Position numbers and translations under genes: made by a program
The notes under the pieces: model-generated
Told to the model about the DNA's origin: nothing
The model's input: only the letters and a program-made list of their open reading frames with translations
Database searches by the model: none
Assembly: GCA_035999765.1 (NCBI GenBank)
Contig: CP108521.1
Span: 10,912,001-10,976,000 of the forward strand
DNA length: 64,000 bases
From: Streptomyces sp. NBC_01231
GTDB taxonomy: Bacteria > Actinomycetota > Actinomycetes > Streptomycetales > Streptomycetaceae
Reading direction: 5' to 3'
Shown: piece by piece, positions 17,695-26,242 of the stretch
Position numbering within the stretch: the first letter of the stretch is position 1
How the letters are laid out: every line of letters begins with the position of its first letter

Positions 17695-18176
17695 GCCAGT
17701 CCGTGACGTCGGCAGCGCACACCGGCTCGGCTTCTGATCGGCTCCAGGCCCTGGGTCTGGCCCTTCCCGAGCTCCGTGACAACCCGTACTACGTGCACCA
17801 CCGGAGTGTGGACTCCAGCATCTACATTTCGGGCCAACTTCCTTACAAGGACGGTTGGTTGCTGGGCCAGGGCGTTGTCGGCCGGGACGTGGAGCTGGAG
17901 ATGGCGCGGGAGCTCGCGCGCCATGCCGTGCTCAATGCGCTCGCCGCTGCTGTGCAGGCGGTGGGTGGCCTGGACCGGGTCCGGATCGTGCAGATGCTGG
18001 TCTTCGTGGCCAGCACGCAGGACTTCGGTGAGCAGTCGAACGTCGCCAACGCGGCCAGTGAACTGCTCATCGAGGTGCTGGGTGAGAACGGACGGCACGC
18101 TCGCACCGCGATCGGTGTCGCGGGGCTGCCGGCCAACAGTCCGGTCGAGATCCAGATGGTCTGCACCGCGGTGTAG
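17691..18176 (+). CDS. RidA-family enamine/imine deaminase
   Basis: The 161-residue protein belongs to the longer RidA subgroup that begins with a RLQALGLALPE segment. The substrate-binding Arg (R138 in HARTAIGVAGLP) and the Glu of PVEIQ (E153) are kept, and the middle has SIYISGQLPY. Canonical RidA hydrolyses reactive 2-aminoacrylate-type imines formed by PLP or flavin enzymes; this subgroup is less studied. It is first in an operon with a PLP D-amino-acid enzyme, an SDR and a cupin, which would supply such an imine. ATG 17691 overlaps the upstream small ORF. Confidence 0.85.
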   Translation: MSQSVTSAAHTGSASDRLQALGLALPELRDNPYYVHHRSVDSSIYISGQLPYKDGWLLGQGVVGRDVELEMARELARHAVLNALAAAVQAVGGLDRVRIVQMLVFVASTQDFGEQSNVANAASELLIEVLGENGRHARTAIGVAGLPANSPVEIQMVCTAV

Positions 18177-18300
18177 GCCGGGCCAACGGCGGCGGTGTAC
18201 GCAAGCGCGCGATATCGCGGACCGCGCGCGTTCGGCATCCAGAGGGAGTCAGCACCCGCGCCCCTCGATCATTCCAGGCAGAACCACAAGGAGGGGCAGC

Positions 18301-19407
18301 GTGAACCGGCTGCAACGAGCACTCGACGCTCTGGTCGAGCGGATCGACACCCCCGCGCCGATCGTGCTGGTCGACGTCATGCAGGGCAACATCGACCGCG
18401 TACAGGGCTTCGCCGACCAGCGCGACCTCAAGGTGAGGCCGCACATCAAGACGCACAAGTGTGTGGAGATCGGGCGACGCCAGATCGAGGCCGGCGCGGT
18501 GGGGATCACCGCGGGAAATGTCGGTGAGGCCGAGGTCTTCGCCGCGGCCGGGTTCGACGACATCTTCCTCGCCTACCCGATCTGGGCCGCGGGAACGAAG
18601 AAGCCCCGGATTCGCCGGCTCGCCGAGTCGACCCGGCTGCGGGTCGGCGTCGACAACGTCGCGGCGATCGAGGCCCTCGCCGACGCGATGGGAGACGAAC
18701 CGGACCGGCTGCAGGTCGTGATCGAGGTCGACTGCGGCGCCCGTCGTTCCGGGGCGCCGCCCGAGGCCGCAGGCGACCTCGCGCTCGCGGCCCGCAAGCG
18801 CGGTCTGGTGCCGGTGGGTGTCTTCACCTATCCCGGTCACGGCGGCACGGGTCGGGACGCTCGCCGGCGCGCCGCGCAGGACCAGGAGGCCGCGCTCATC
18901 ACCGCGGTGCGCAGCCTCGAAGGTGTCGGGGTCACCGCGGAGGTGGTCAGCGCCGGCTCCACTCCCACCCTCGAGTTCTCCACGAGCGGCGTGATCACCG
19001 AGATCCGTCCTGGCGAGTACGTCTTCGGCGATCTGAACAACGTCCGGTTGGGCTCCTGCACGGAGGATCAGATCGCGTTGTTCGTCGCCGGCACCGTGGT
19101 CAGCGACTGGGTCCCCGGCCAGGTCATCGTCGATGTGGGCAACAAGGCCCTTAGCAAAGAAGGAAGCCCCGAGATCGGCTACGGCGGCATCGCCGGCACG
19201 AAGGCGGTCCTGTCCAAGGTCAACGAGTACCACGGGTTCCTTCCGCTGCCGGACGGCGAGTTCCGCCCCAGCGTCGGCACGGTCGTCCCCGTGGTGCCGA
19301 ACCACGTGTGCCCGGTCGTCCTCGGTTTCGAGGAATTGATCGTCACCGACAGCACGGGCACCTCGCTCGAGCGGTGGCCGGTCGACGCCCGCGGATTCCT
19401 CAACTGA
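18301..19407 (+). CDS. low-specificity D-threonine aldolase/D-serine dehydratase-type PLP enzyme
   Basis: The 368-residue fold-type III enzyme has its PLP lysine in VRPHIKTHK (K50) and the C-terminal metal site in PNHVCP (H335, C337), as in D-threonine aldolases and DSD1-type D-serine dehydratases. An AYPIWAAGTKK region and EVVSAGSTPTLEF complete the barrel. GTG 18301 has AAGGAGGGG upstream. It would cleave a D-beta-hydroxy amino acid to glycine and an aldehyde, or dehydrate it to an enamine that the upstream RidA could remove. Which of the two cannot be settled here. Confidence 0.85.
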   Translation: MNRLQRALDALVERIDTPAPIVLVDVMQGNIDRVQGFADQRDLKVRPHIKTHKCVEIGRRQIEAGAVGITAGNVGEAEVFAAAGFDDIFLAYPIWAAGTKKPRIRRLAESTRLRVGVDNVAAIEALADAMGDEPDRLQVVIEVDCGARRSGAPPEAAGDLALAARKRGLVPVGVFTYPGHGGTGRDARRRAAQDQEAALITAVRSLEGVGVTAEVVSAGSTPTLEFSTSGVITEIRPGEYVFGDLNNVRLGSCTEDQIALFVAGTVVSDWVPGQVIVDVGNKALSKEGSPEIGYGGIAGTKAVLSKVNEYHGFLPLPDGEFRPSVGTVVPVVPNHVCPVVLGFEELIVTDSTGTSLERWPVDARGFLN

Positions 19408-19432
19408 CCGGCGCCGGGGACGGGACCCTCAT

Positions 19433-19456
19433 ACCCGTACCCGTACCCGTACCCGA
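19433..19456. repeat. hexanucleotide tandem repeat (ACCCGT)x4
   Basis: Four head-to-tail copies of ACCCGT lie in the 90-bp gap between the aldolase-like gene and the SDR. No regulatory meaning is evident; it may vary in copy number. Confidence 0.7.
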
Positions 19457-19497
19457 GCCCGCGCCCCGACCGACCTCCCCGTAATGGAGTGCCTGAC

Positions 19498-20232
19498 ATG
19501 AGACTCAACAACGTCACGGCCCTGGTGACCGGCGCCAGCAGTGGCATCGGGGAAGCCGTGAGTTCCCACTTCCGCCGCGAGGGCGCGCGATTGCTGCTCA
19601 CCGGCCGCAGGGAGCAACTCGACAGCGCTGAGCCCGACGACCTGTACGTTCCCGGAGACCTCAACGACGAGGCGTTCGTCGAGCGCCTGGCCAAGCAGGC
19701 CGCGGAGTCCTTCGGGACCGTCGACGTCGTTGTCCTCAACCACGGTTTGCAGGCGGTCAGTCCGCTCACCGAGATGGCCTGCGACGACGCGAAGAGCGTG
19801 CTGGAGAGCAACCTGCTCAGCGCGTTCCTGGTGATGAAGCACTTCGCGCCGCTGATGCCCGAGACGGGGGGAGCGTTCGTCTGCGTCAGTTCACGGCTGG
19901 GCATGGTGGGCATGTCCGGGCAGGTCCTGTATTCCGCTGCCAAGGGAGGCCTCATCATGCTGGCCAAGGGCGCGGCGATCGAATGGGCCCCGCGCAACAT
20001 CCGGGTCAACGTCGTCGCTCCGGGTCTGACCGCCACCCCGATCATCGAAGCGTCGATCCAAAGCAGGCCCGACCCCGAGGCCTACCGTCGCGAGCGCGAG
20101 AGCCAGATCCCGCTCAACCGCCTCGCCACCCCCGAAGAGGTCGCTGACGCAGTGCTCTTCTTCGCATCGTCGGAGTCGTCGTATGTGACCGGATCGGTCC
20201 TGACCGTCGACGGCGGGTACACCGCTTTCTGA
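19498..20232 (+). CDS. SDR-family oxidoreductase
   Basis: The 244-residue classical SDR has TGASSGIGEAV for cofactor binding, LNHGLQAVS in place of NNAG (His replaces the second Asn-Ala step), the catalytic Ser in CVSSRLG, and the YSAAKGG Tyr-Lys pair. The C-terminus SYVTGSVLTVDGGYTAF is typical. ATG 19498 has TGGAG 8 nt upstream; an in-frame GTG at 19489 is possible. It is the third gene of the ridA operon and is expected to oxidise or reduce the hydroxy or keto product of the D-amino-acid enzyme. Confidence 0.85.
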   Translation: MRLNNVTALVTGASSGIGEAVSSHFRREGARLLLTGRREQLDSAEPDDLYVPGDLNDEAFVERLAKQAAESFGTVDVVVLNHGLQAVSPLTEMACDDAKSVLESNLLSAFLVMKHFAPLMPETGGAFVCVSSRLGMVGMSGQVLYSAAKGGLIMLAKGAAIEWAPRNIRVNVVAPGLTATPIIEASIQSRPDPEAYRRERESQIPLNRLATPEEVADAVLFFASSESSYVTGSVLTVDGGYTAF

Positions 20233-20562
20233 ACATCCCTGCTGGGCACCACCAGCAATGGGCTGAACGGCCTGATCTCAGTCTCGCCCTTCTGCCTCGG
20301 GCGACCCCCATCGCAGCATGACCGATCGACCACGAGTCGAGCGCATGCCCCGATCGCCGCACTCGAACTGCGCCACCCACAGTGCGCCCGTGCCGACAGC
20401 CGCATCCGCGCCACCCGGCCACCCCGGCACCAGCCGCGACGCGTCGCCAGCCTCCGCATACCGGGAACGGGCCAGGCCCACGAGTGCGTGCCAGACGCCG
20501 CTCGGCAACGGGTCATCGACCGTGGCCGCGGCTATCAACTTCTCAACCTCAAAAGGAAAGAC
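20233..20562. other. 330 bp without a confident gene
   Basis: A minus-strand frame (VWHALVGLARSRYAEAGDAS and GALWVAQFECGDRGM at about 20290-20500) has protein-like composition but no start signal or family match. It may be a relic. The end of the stretch carries the AAAAGGAAAG ribosome site of the cupin gene. Confidence 0.35.
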
Positions 20563-20916
20563 ATGTCGCTCCTGAAGGCCATCGACACAACTCCCTCCTT
20601 CGCGCCGCGCGAGTCCGGCCCGCTCCCGGAACGCCTGATTTCCGGCAACCCCGCCTACAAGACCTGGGCCCAGGACGTCGCCCGTGGGGAGACGATCCAT
20701 ACCGGAGTCTGGGAAGCGACGCCCGGCGAGACGCGCTCGATCAAGGGCGAGACCTTCGAGTTCTGCCACATCCTTTCCGGCATCGTCGAACTCACGCCGG
20801 AAGACGGCGAGCCGGTCGTCTACAAGGCAGGCGACACCTTTGTCATGAAGCCGGGCTACGTCGGTGTCTGGAAGACCATCGAAACCGTGCGCAAGATCTA
20901 CGTGACCGTGATGTGA
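20563..20916 (+). CDS. cupin-domain protein (EutQ/DUF861-like)
   Basis: The 117-residue single-domain cupin has a TFEFCHILSGIVELTPEDG first motif and a YKAGDTFVMKPGYVGVWKT second motif, the cupin_3 pattern often found next to flavin amine oxidases and aldehyde dehydrogenases. The usual metal His residues are partly replaced (FCH, PGY), so metal binding is uncertain. ATG 20563 has AAAAGGAAAG 5 nt upstream. It lies on the same strand as the ridA operon but 330 bp away. Confidence 0.8.
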   Translation: MSLLKAIDTTPSFAPRESGPLPERLISGNPAYKTWAQDVARGETIHTGVWEATPGETRSIKGETFEFCHILSGIVELTPEDGEPVVYKAGDTFVMKPGYVGVWKTIETVRKIYVTVM

Positions 20917-21372
20917 TACCGATGCCGCGCGACCCGATCGTCTTCGAGACCTCTCGCGAAGCTACCTGCTGAACGTCGCCGCCGACGGACGATCGGCACG
21001 GCCCTCAGCTGCCGGCCCGGCGGTGATCGCCCGCAGCGGCGGCGCCTACGGCCAGGTCCTCCAGAAGGTGAACCGCACGCCGCTCACCCAGGAGCCCGTC
21101 ATCAACGTCGAGGTGACCCGATATCGCGGGCACCGAAGATGCCAGTACGGATCAAGCAGGGTCACCCTCAGTTCGACCTCATCAACAACTCGATGAAGGA
21201 ACTCGTCACCTACGCGGGCCAGGACGGCCTGGACGAGCCGACCGCATCCTGCACCCCACGATGCCCGAACGCCCGGCCTGACGTGTTCCCACTCGCCCAG
21301 CCTTCAGAACAGCCACCCATCCGGAACATGAGCGGCTCCCAGCACGCTCTCTCCTCAGCAAGGAGCATACCC
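20917..21372. other. 456 bp of probable gene debris before the ABC transporter
   Basis: Frames such as ARSGGAYGQVLQKVNRTPLT (about 21030-21090) and MPVRIKQGHPQFDLINNSMK (from 21139) look like coding remains of an unknown gene, but in different frames. The second is in frame with the downstream binding protein; it is not taken as its start because a ribosome site and a lipoprotein signal occur later. Confidence 0.4.
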
Positions 21373-22329
21373 ATGCGAGTCAGCAGACACTTGAGCGTTC
21401 CGATCGTCACGACGGCCCTGGCCCTCGCGCTCGCCGCGTGCGGGTCGAGCGGCACTCCGCAGAACGCGGGGGCGAAGAGCACGGCGCAGGGCGGAGGATC
21501 CGGCTCGTCGGCCGAGCACACCGACGACATCTCGGTCGGGGTGAAGCCGGATGCGAAGGCGGTGAAGCTGCTGCCCGCAGCGGTGAAGGCCAAGGGCACG
21601 ATCTCGGTGGCCATGGACCTGTCCAGCCCGCCGACCTCGTTCATGGCTTCGGACAACAAGACCTCGATCGGGTTCAACCCGGACTTCTCCCGGCTGATCG
21701 CCGCCAAGCTCGGCCTGAAGCTGCAGATCAACAACATCAAGTTCGACACCATCATCACCGGCCTTCAGGCCGACCGGTACGACTTCACCGCCTCCACCAT
21801 GGGCGCCACCAGAGACCGGCTGAAGGTGCTCGACATGGTCGACTACTTCAAGGCCGGCACCGGAGTGTCCGTCCCTTACGGCAACCCGCAGGGCCTGACC
21901 ACCCACACGCTGTGCGGGCACCGTGTCGCTGTCCAGTCCGGCAGTACCGCGGAGCTGCAGTGGCTGCCCCTGCGGTCCAAGCAGGACTGTACGAGCAAGG
22001 GCAAGCCAGCCATCAAGGCGGTGAGCCTGGCCAGCGTGAACGACGCTCTGACCCAGCTGGTCTCCAAGCGGATCGATGCGGTGATGTACGACTTCACCGG
22101 GCTGCAGTGGGCGGCCACGCAGCAGCCGAAGACGTTCGAGGTCCTGCAGCCCATGGTGGCCACCAAGATCGTGACCGTCGCGCTGAAGAAGAACTCGCCG
22201 CTGACCCCCGCGGTGCAGGCTGCCATCCAGTCCATCATCGACGACCCGAAGTACGCCGAGGCGCTGGGCCGGTGGGATTTCGACAAGCTCGGGATCAAGA
22301 CCGCGGCCATGGCCGTCCCGCAGGACTGA
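21373..22329 (+). CDS. amino-acid ABC transporter substrate-binding lipoprotein
   Basis: The 318-residue family 3 solute-binding protein has a lipoprotein signal MRVSRHLSVPIVTTALALAL followed by AAC, giving a lipobox LAAC at about residues 20-23. A Ser/Gly linker precedes the two-lobe domain (GTISVAMDLSSPPTSFMASD; NPDFSRLIAAKLGL; YDFTASTMGATRDR). ATG 21373 has AAGGAGC 8 nt upstream. The operon order binding protein, permease, ATPase indicates a polar amino-acid importer, here probably serving the catabolic block upstream. The ligand is not known. Confidence 0.88.
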   Translation: MRVSRHLSVPIVTTALALALAACGSSGTPQNAGAKSTAQGGGSGSSAEHTDDISVGVKPDAKAVKLLPAAVKAKGTISVAMDLSSPPTSFMASDNKTSIGFNPDFSRLIAAKLGLKLQINNIKFDTIITGLQADRYDFTASTMGATRDRLKVLDMVDYFKAGTGVSVPYGNPQGLTTHTLCGHRVAVQSGSTAELQWLPLRSKQDCTSKGKPAIKAVSLASVNDALTQLVSKRIDAVMYDFTGLQWAATQQPKTFEVLQPMVATKIVTVALKKNSPLTPAVQAAIQSIIDDPKYAEALGRWDFDKLGIKTAAMAVPQD

Positions 22330-22336
22330 CGGGCCG

Positions 22337-23290
22337 ATGGACGTGATCGACACGACGATCGGGAGCCGTGCGGTGCCGGAACTGCTGCCCGAGGAAAAGA
22401 AGCGAATCACGCCGAAGCGTCCACGCGACTACGTCGCCTGGGCCGTCGCGATCGCGATCGTCGCCGGCCTGGTCTGGACCGCGGTGACGAACGAGAACTA
22501 TCGCTGGCCGGTGGTGTTCAGCTACTTCACCACCCAGACCATCCTCAACGGCCTGCTGATCACGCTGCTCCTCACCGTGGCCAGCATGGCCCTGGGCACC
22601 TTGCTCGGGCTGGTGCTGGCCGTGATGCGCATGTCGCCCCAACGGCCCGTTTGCGGGCTGTCCCAGCTGTACATCACCTTCTTCCGCGGCACTCCGGTTC
22701 TCGTGCAGTTGATCTTCTGGTTCAACATCGCGGCGCTGTACCCGCACCTGTCAATCGGCATCCCGTTCACCGACCTCTCCACACCGGTGAACGTGAACGC
22801 GATCATGACCCCGATGACCGCGGCCGTGGTGGGACTGACGCTGAACCAGGCCGCCTACATGTCCGAGATCATCCGCGGCGGGTTCGCCTCGGTCAGCCGC
22901 GGACAGCACGAGGCCGCCGAGTCACTGGGCATGTCGGGGTTCACCAAGCTCCGACACGTGATCATCCCGCAGACCATGCCGGCGATCATTCCGGCCACCG
23001 GCAACCAGGTGATCGGCATGCTCAAGGAGACCTCGCTGGTGAGCGTGCTCGGCGTCGCCGACCTGCTGCAGAGCGCACAGGCCATCTACGCCCGCACCTA
23101 CCAGACGATTCCGCTGCTGATCGTGGCCAGCCTCTGGTACCTGATCATGACGCTGGTGCTGAGTGTGCCGCAGTCCATGATCGAGCGCCGTTTCTCCCGC
23201 TCGACCAGGACGCGGCTGACCCCGGCCGCCACCTCGGCCGAGCCCGGGGCCGGCCAGCCAGTTCCCACCGCGAGGGAGTCCCTGCTGTGA
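22337..23290 (+). CDS. polar amino-acid ABC transporter permease
   Basis: The 317-residue membrane protein of the HisM/GlnP type has a first helix at about residues 33-53, a block of helices from about 70, and the cytoplasmic EAA loop [20 protein letters not shown] that contacts the ATPase. The C-terminal tail after about 280 is hydrophilic. It starts 7 bp after the binding-protein stop and ends overlapping the ATPase start (GTGA). Only one permease gene is present, so it would act as a homodimer. Confidence 0.9.
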   Translation: MDVIDTTIGSRAVPELLPEEKKRITPKRPRDYVAWAVAIAIVAGLVWTAVTNENYRWPVVFSYFTTQTILNGLLITLLLTVASMALGTLLGLVLAVMRMSPQRPVCGLSQLYITFFRGTPVLVQLIFWFNIAALYPHLSIGIPFTDLSTPVNVNAIMTPMTAAVVGLTLNQAAYMSEIIRGGFASVSRGQHEAAESLGMSGFTKLRHVIIPQTMPAIIPATGNQVIGMLKETSLVSVLGVADLLQSAQAIYARTYQTIPLLIVASLWYLIMTLVLSVPQSMIERRFSRSTRTRLTPAATSAEPGAGQPVPTARESLL

Positions 23291-24054
23291 ACGCCGACGG
23301 AACGATCGTCGCACGCAAGCTGTGCAAGAGCTTCGGACGTCATCAGGTCCTGCGTGACATCGACCTGACCGTCGCGGCCGGAGAGATCTCGTGCATCATC
23401 GGGCCGAGCGGATCGGGGAAATCGACGCTGCTGCGGTGTATCAACGGGCTGGAGGCCGTCGACCGCGGTGTCCTGCGGGTGAACGGTGAGGACTTCGGCT
23501 ACGTCGAGAAGGACGACGCCTACCACGCGGTCCGCCCGCAACGGCTGACCGAGCAGCGCGCCCGCATCGGCATGGTGTTCCAGCAGTTCAACCTGTTCCC
23601 CAACATGACCGCCGAAAGCAATGTCATGTCCGGACCGGTCCTGGTGAAGAAGAAGAACCGCGAGGCCAGCCGGGAACAGGCGCGAGAACTGCTGGCCAAG
23701 GTCGGCCTGGAAGGGTGCGGCCACAAGTACCCCGCCCAGCTCTCCGGCGGCCAGCAGCAACGCGTGGCCATCGCCCGCGCGCTGGCGATGCAGCCCACCA
23801 TCATGCTCTTCGACGAGCCCACCAGCGCACTGGACCCCGAACGCGTGGGCGAAGTACTCGCCGTCATGCGCGACCTCGCCGGCAACGGCATGACCATGCT
23901 TCTCGTCACCCACGAAATGGGCTTCGCCCGCGAAGTCGCCGACGAAGTACTCTTCATGGACGAAGGCATCGCCGTCGAACGCGGCGACGCCCGTGAACTG
24001 CTGGGCAACCCCCGTGAGAAACGAACCCAGGCGTTCCTCGAAAGGGTGCTGTAG
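23287..24054 (+). CDS. polar amino-acid ABC transporter ATPase
   Basis: The 255-residue ABC ATPase has all motifs: Walker [11 protein letters not shown]-loop [12 protein letters not shown], signature [15 protein letters not shown], Walker [14 protein letters not shown] and the switch His in [18 protein letters not shown] 23287 overlaps the permease stop, so the two are coupled. It energises import through the preceding permease and binding protein. Confidence 0.93.
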   Translation: MNADGTIVARKLCKSFGRHQVLRDIDLTVAAGEISCIIGPSGSGKSTLLRCINGLEAVDRGVLRVNGEDFGYVEKDDAYHAVRPQRLTEQRARIGMVFQQFNLFPNMTAESNVMSGPVLVKKKNREASREQARELLAKVGLEGCGHKYPAQLSGGQQQRVAIARALAMQPTIMLFDEPTSALDPERVGEVLAVMRDLAGNGMTMLLVTHEMGFAREVADEVLFMDEGIAVERGDARELLGNPREKRTQAFLERVL

Positions 24055-24057
24055 GCA

Positions 24058-24244
24058 GGTCCTGGTCTTCAACGCCCGCCAGTTCGACGTCGACCCGACC
24101 GGCACCGCCGTCCTCATCGCTTTGGTGATCCTCGCCCTCGGCCTCGTGGCCCTGGTGCACCGGCTCGGCTCCGGGCGGCAGGACTCCCTGCTGTCGGTGG
24201 AGAGCGCGACCGGGATCGCCACCCCCGGAGGGGAGTCCGCATGA
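24058..24244 (+). other. short open frame with one membrane helix, no clear start
   Basis: Directly after the ATPase stop a frame reads VLVFNARQFDVDPTGTAVLI, then ALVILALGLVALVHRLG and a hydrophilic tail to 24244. It has one hydrophobic helix. No ATG, GTG or ribosome site is suitably placed, so it may be the tail of a lost gene rather than a small membrane protein. Confidence 0.35.
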
Positions 24245-24698
24245 CCACCCAGCGCGCGTGCTCCCGCGACACACCATCCAGCGATGTTGGCGGAGTGCAG
24301 TTGTTTCGCGGCTGTCGTATTCCTCCATGGCCGTGCGCTGGGTCAGGTGGGACCAATGCCCAGACTCAGCGTGTGGTGTCCCTGAATGCGGCGGTGGCTT
24401 TATCAGGCAGGAGTGATGTCGCCTGTCGACGAGTTCGGGAGGCACCTCGCTCCACGGATGTGTGGTGTTGATGAGTCTGGGAGGCACTGGGGCTCTTGCC
24501 AGGGCAGTGTCAGGATGCTCTAGGTGAACGTACTGGTCATGCGGCAAACGGGCACTGCAGTCATCCACTGGTCGCACCACTTCGTCGGCCGTCAGACGGA
24601 GCCGAGTCGGCCCTCAGAGCGACGTTCGGAGCCCCCGTGACTGGGATCTTCAATACTGAACGGGCCGAACAGCCGCTCACCGAAACCGAGGACCGCCA
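24245..24698. other. 454 bp of non-coding, relatively AT-rich DNA
   Basis: Codon bias is absent and the GC content falls compared with both sides. Frames on the plus strand are short and interrupted. No IS end, repeat or RNA gene was recognised. Confidence 0.5.
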
Positions 24699-25300
24699 AT
24701 GAAGCAACTCCTGCACGCCAAAGAACCCACTACCGTCCGACCCGGACGATTACGCGTCGCATGGCGGGCGGCCCACGAGCCCGTTGCTGGCGTGTCAGGA
24801 CGGGTTCGACTCGTGGCCTACGCCGTGCCCTTGGCCGTCCTTCCTTCCACTATCTGGCGGCTCCCGGCCGCGTTCGACGACGGTCGCGGACTCGGCGAAC
24901 GGACGTACGTCGTCTTCCTGTCGGTTCTGTCCGAAGTCTTCGCGTTCGCTGCGATTGGTCTGATCGCCCGCTGGGGTGAGGCGTTCCCGCGCTGGATCCC
25001 GTTCCTTCGCGGCCGCCGGGTTCCGAGAAGGGCAGCCGTCCTCCCGGCCACCATCGGGGCCGCGAGCCTCACCCTCCTGTTCACCCTTTTGTTCATCGTC
25101 TCCGAGATCAGGGGTACGACGATCCGGGGTGGCGACCTGCCGGCCGACTCCCCTGGCCAAGCCGGCGGCTGGTGCCTGGTTCTATTTCTGCTACGCGCCG
25201 CTGACCCTGGGGGGGGGGAGGGGGGGCGCTGCTAGGCGTGCTGACCGTCGCGTACTGGAAACGCCGTTCCGCGGCAGAGAGGACACCTGCAGCAGCGTGA
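24699..25300 (+). pseudogene. membrane protein, frameshifted at a poly-G tract
   Basis: From ATG 24699 the frame encodes helices (VRLVAYAVPLAVLPSTIWRL; VVFLSVLSEVFAFAAIGLIA; TIGAASLTLLFTLLFIVSEI) and the conserved-looking FPRWIPFLRGRRVP. Near 25150 the signal moves to a second frame (LAKPAAGAWFYFCYAPLTL). After a run of G residues broken by one A (25210-25227) it moves to a third (GALLGVLTVAYWKRRSAAER) ending at 25300. Put together it is a four-helix Streptomyces membrane protein of unknown function, about 200 residues long. Two frame changes break it, one at a G run where sequencing error is plausible. Confidence 0.65.
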
Positions 25301-25565
25301 GATTGCCGTCGCCTTGATGTTCACTCCGTAGATCAGAGCGGTAGGCGAACAAAGCCGAGAACTCGCTTCGGCAAGCGTCTGCTGGCGGATTACTTGTTTC
25401 CCGGCCTCCAGGGCCAGCTGGGCAGGCGTCTGGGGCATTAAGAACTCCTAACGTAATGCGCTCGGAACTCGGTGCGCGGTATGTGTTCAGAACCTCGTGA
25501 GTGCCGACATCGATGAATTGACCGTGGCTGCGCTCGCGTTGGAGTGCCGGTCCGGGAGCTCGGGT

Positions 25566-26141
25566 TCAGCTCGCGGTCGAGTCCTTGGTCAGCGCGTCCA
25601 TGAAGAGGTCGACGAGGGGACGGGCTTGCTCTTTGGTGCCGTGCTGCACGGAATAGGCGATGCCACCCATGAGGAGTAGGACATTGTCCGGGGCGACGTC
25701 CGTTCGCAGGCTTCCGTCTCGGGCGCCGGCCGCGAGGAGGGTGGCGACAGCGTCGGTAAGGAGTGCGCGGCTGTCGGAGTATGGATCGATGCCGGAGGCG
25801 ATGACCGCGTTGAGGGCTTCGGGCATTCCGCTCTTTGCCGTGGCGTAGTGGATGAAGTGTTCCATCCACATCCGGGTGGCCTCGGCGGCCGGATGCTGGG
25901 CGAGAAGGTCGTTCACCTTCTCGCACACCTGGGTGAGTTGGCGCCGGTAGGCGGCGTCGATGAGGACTTCCCGAGTCGGGAAGTGCCGGTAGAGCGTGCC
26001 GACACCGACGCCCGCCTGCTTGGCGATGGCGGCAGGCGCGGTGTCCAGCCCCTGCTCGGCGAAGGCCTGCGCGGCGACCTCCAGCAGGCGCTCCCGGTTC
26101 TGCAGCGCGTCACTCCTGGTGCGGCGGGGCGTGGCGGGCAT
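25566..26141 (-). CDS. TetR-family transcriptional regulator
   Basis: The 191-residue regulator has a HTH at about residues 15-55 (VAAQAFAEQGLDTAPAAIAK, then GVGVGTLYRHFPTREVLIDA) and a SbtR-type C-terminal domain (HFIHYATAKSGMPEALNAVI). It is divergent from an SDR gene, with a perfect 15-bp inverted repeat between them. It resembles the TetR at 6861 in both sequence style and operator layout. Confidence 0.88.
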   Translation of the reverse strand: MPATPRRTRSDALQNRERLLEVAAQAFAEQGLDTAPAAIAKQAGVGVGTLYRHFPTREVLIDAAYRRQLTQVCEKVNDLLAQHPAAEATRMWMEHFIHYATAKSGMPEALNAVIASGIDPYSDSRALLTDAVATLLAAGARDGSLRTDVAPDNVLLLMGGIAYSVQHGTKEQARPLVDLFMDALTKDSTAS

Positions 26142-26175
26142 GCGGGTTCCTTCGGTGTCGGTCTCCAGTTGCTTT

Positions 26176-26217
26176 CCGGAATCTGTTCCGCTTAACTTTA
26201 AACGGAACAGATTCCGG
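26176..26217. promoter_or_regulatory. TetR operator between divergent TetR and SDR genes
   Basis: CCGGAATCTGTTCCG (26176-26190) and CGGAACAGATTCCGG (26203-26217) are perfect 15-bp inverted arms with a 12-bp spacer. The half-site CGGAACA is shared with the operator at 6785-6830. It lies 35 bp from the TetR start and 26 bp from the SDR start. Confidence 0.75.
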
Positions 26218-26242
26218 TATCACTCTACTTCAGGAGACCTCC

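Noticed and set aside
18301..19407. Alanine racemase
   Set aside because: Both are fold-type III, but the RPHxKTHK lysine region and the C-terminal PNHVCP metal site belong to the D-threonine aldolase/D-serine dehydratase group.
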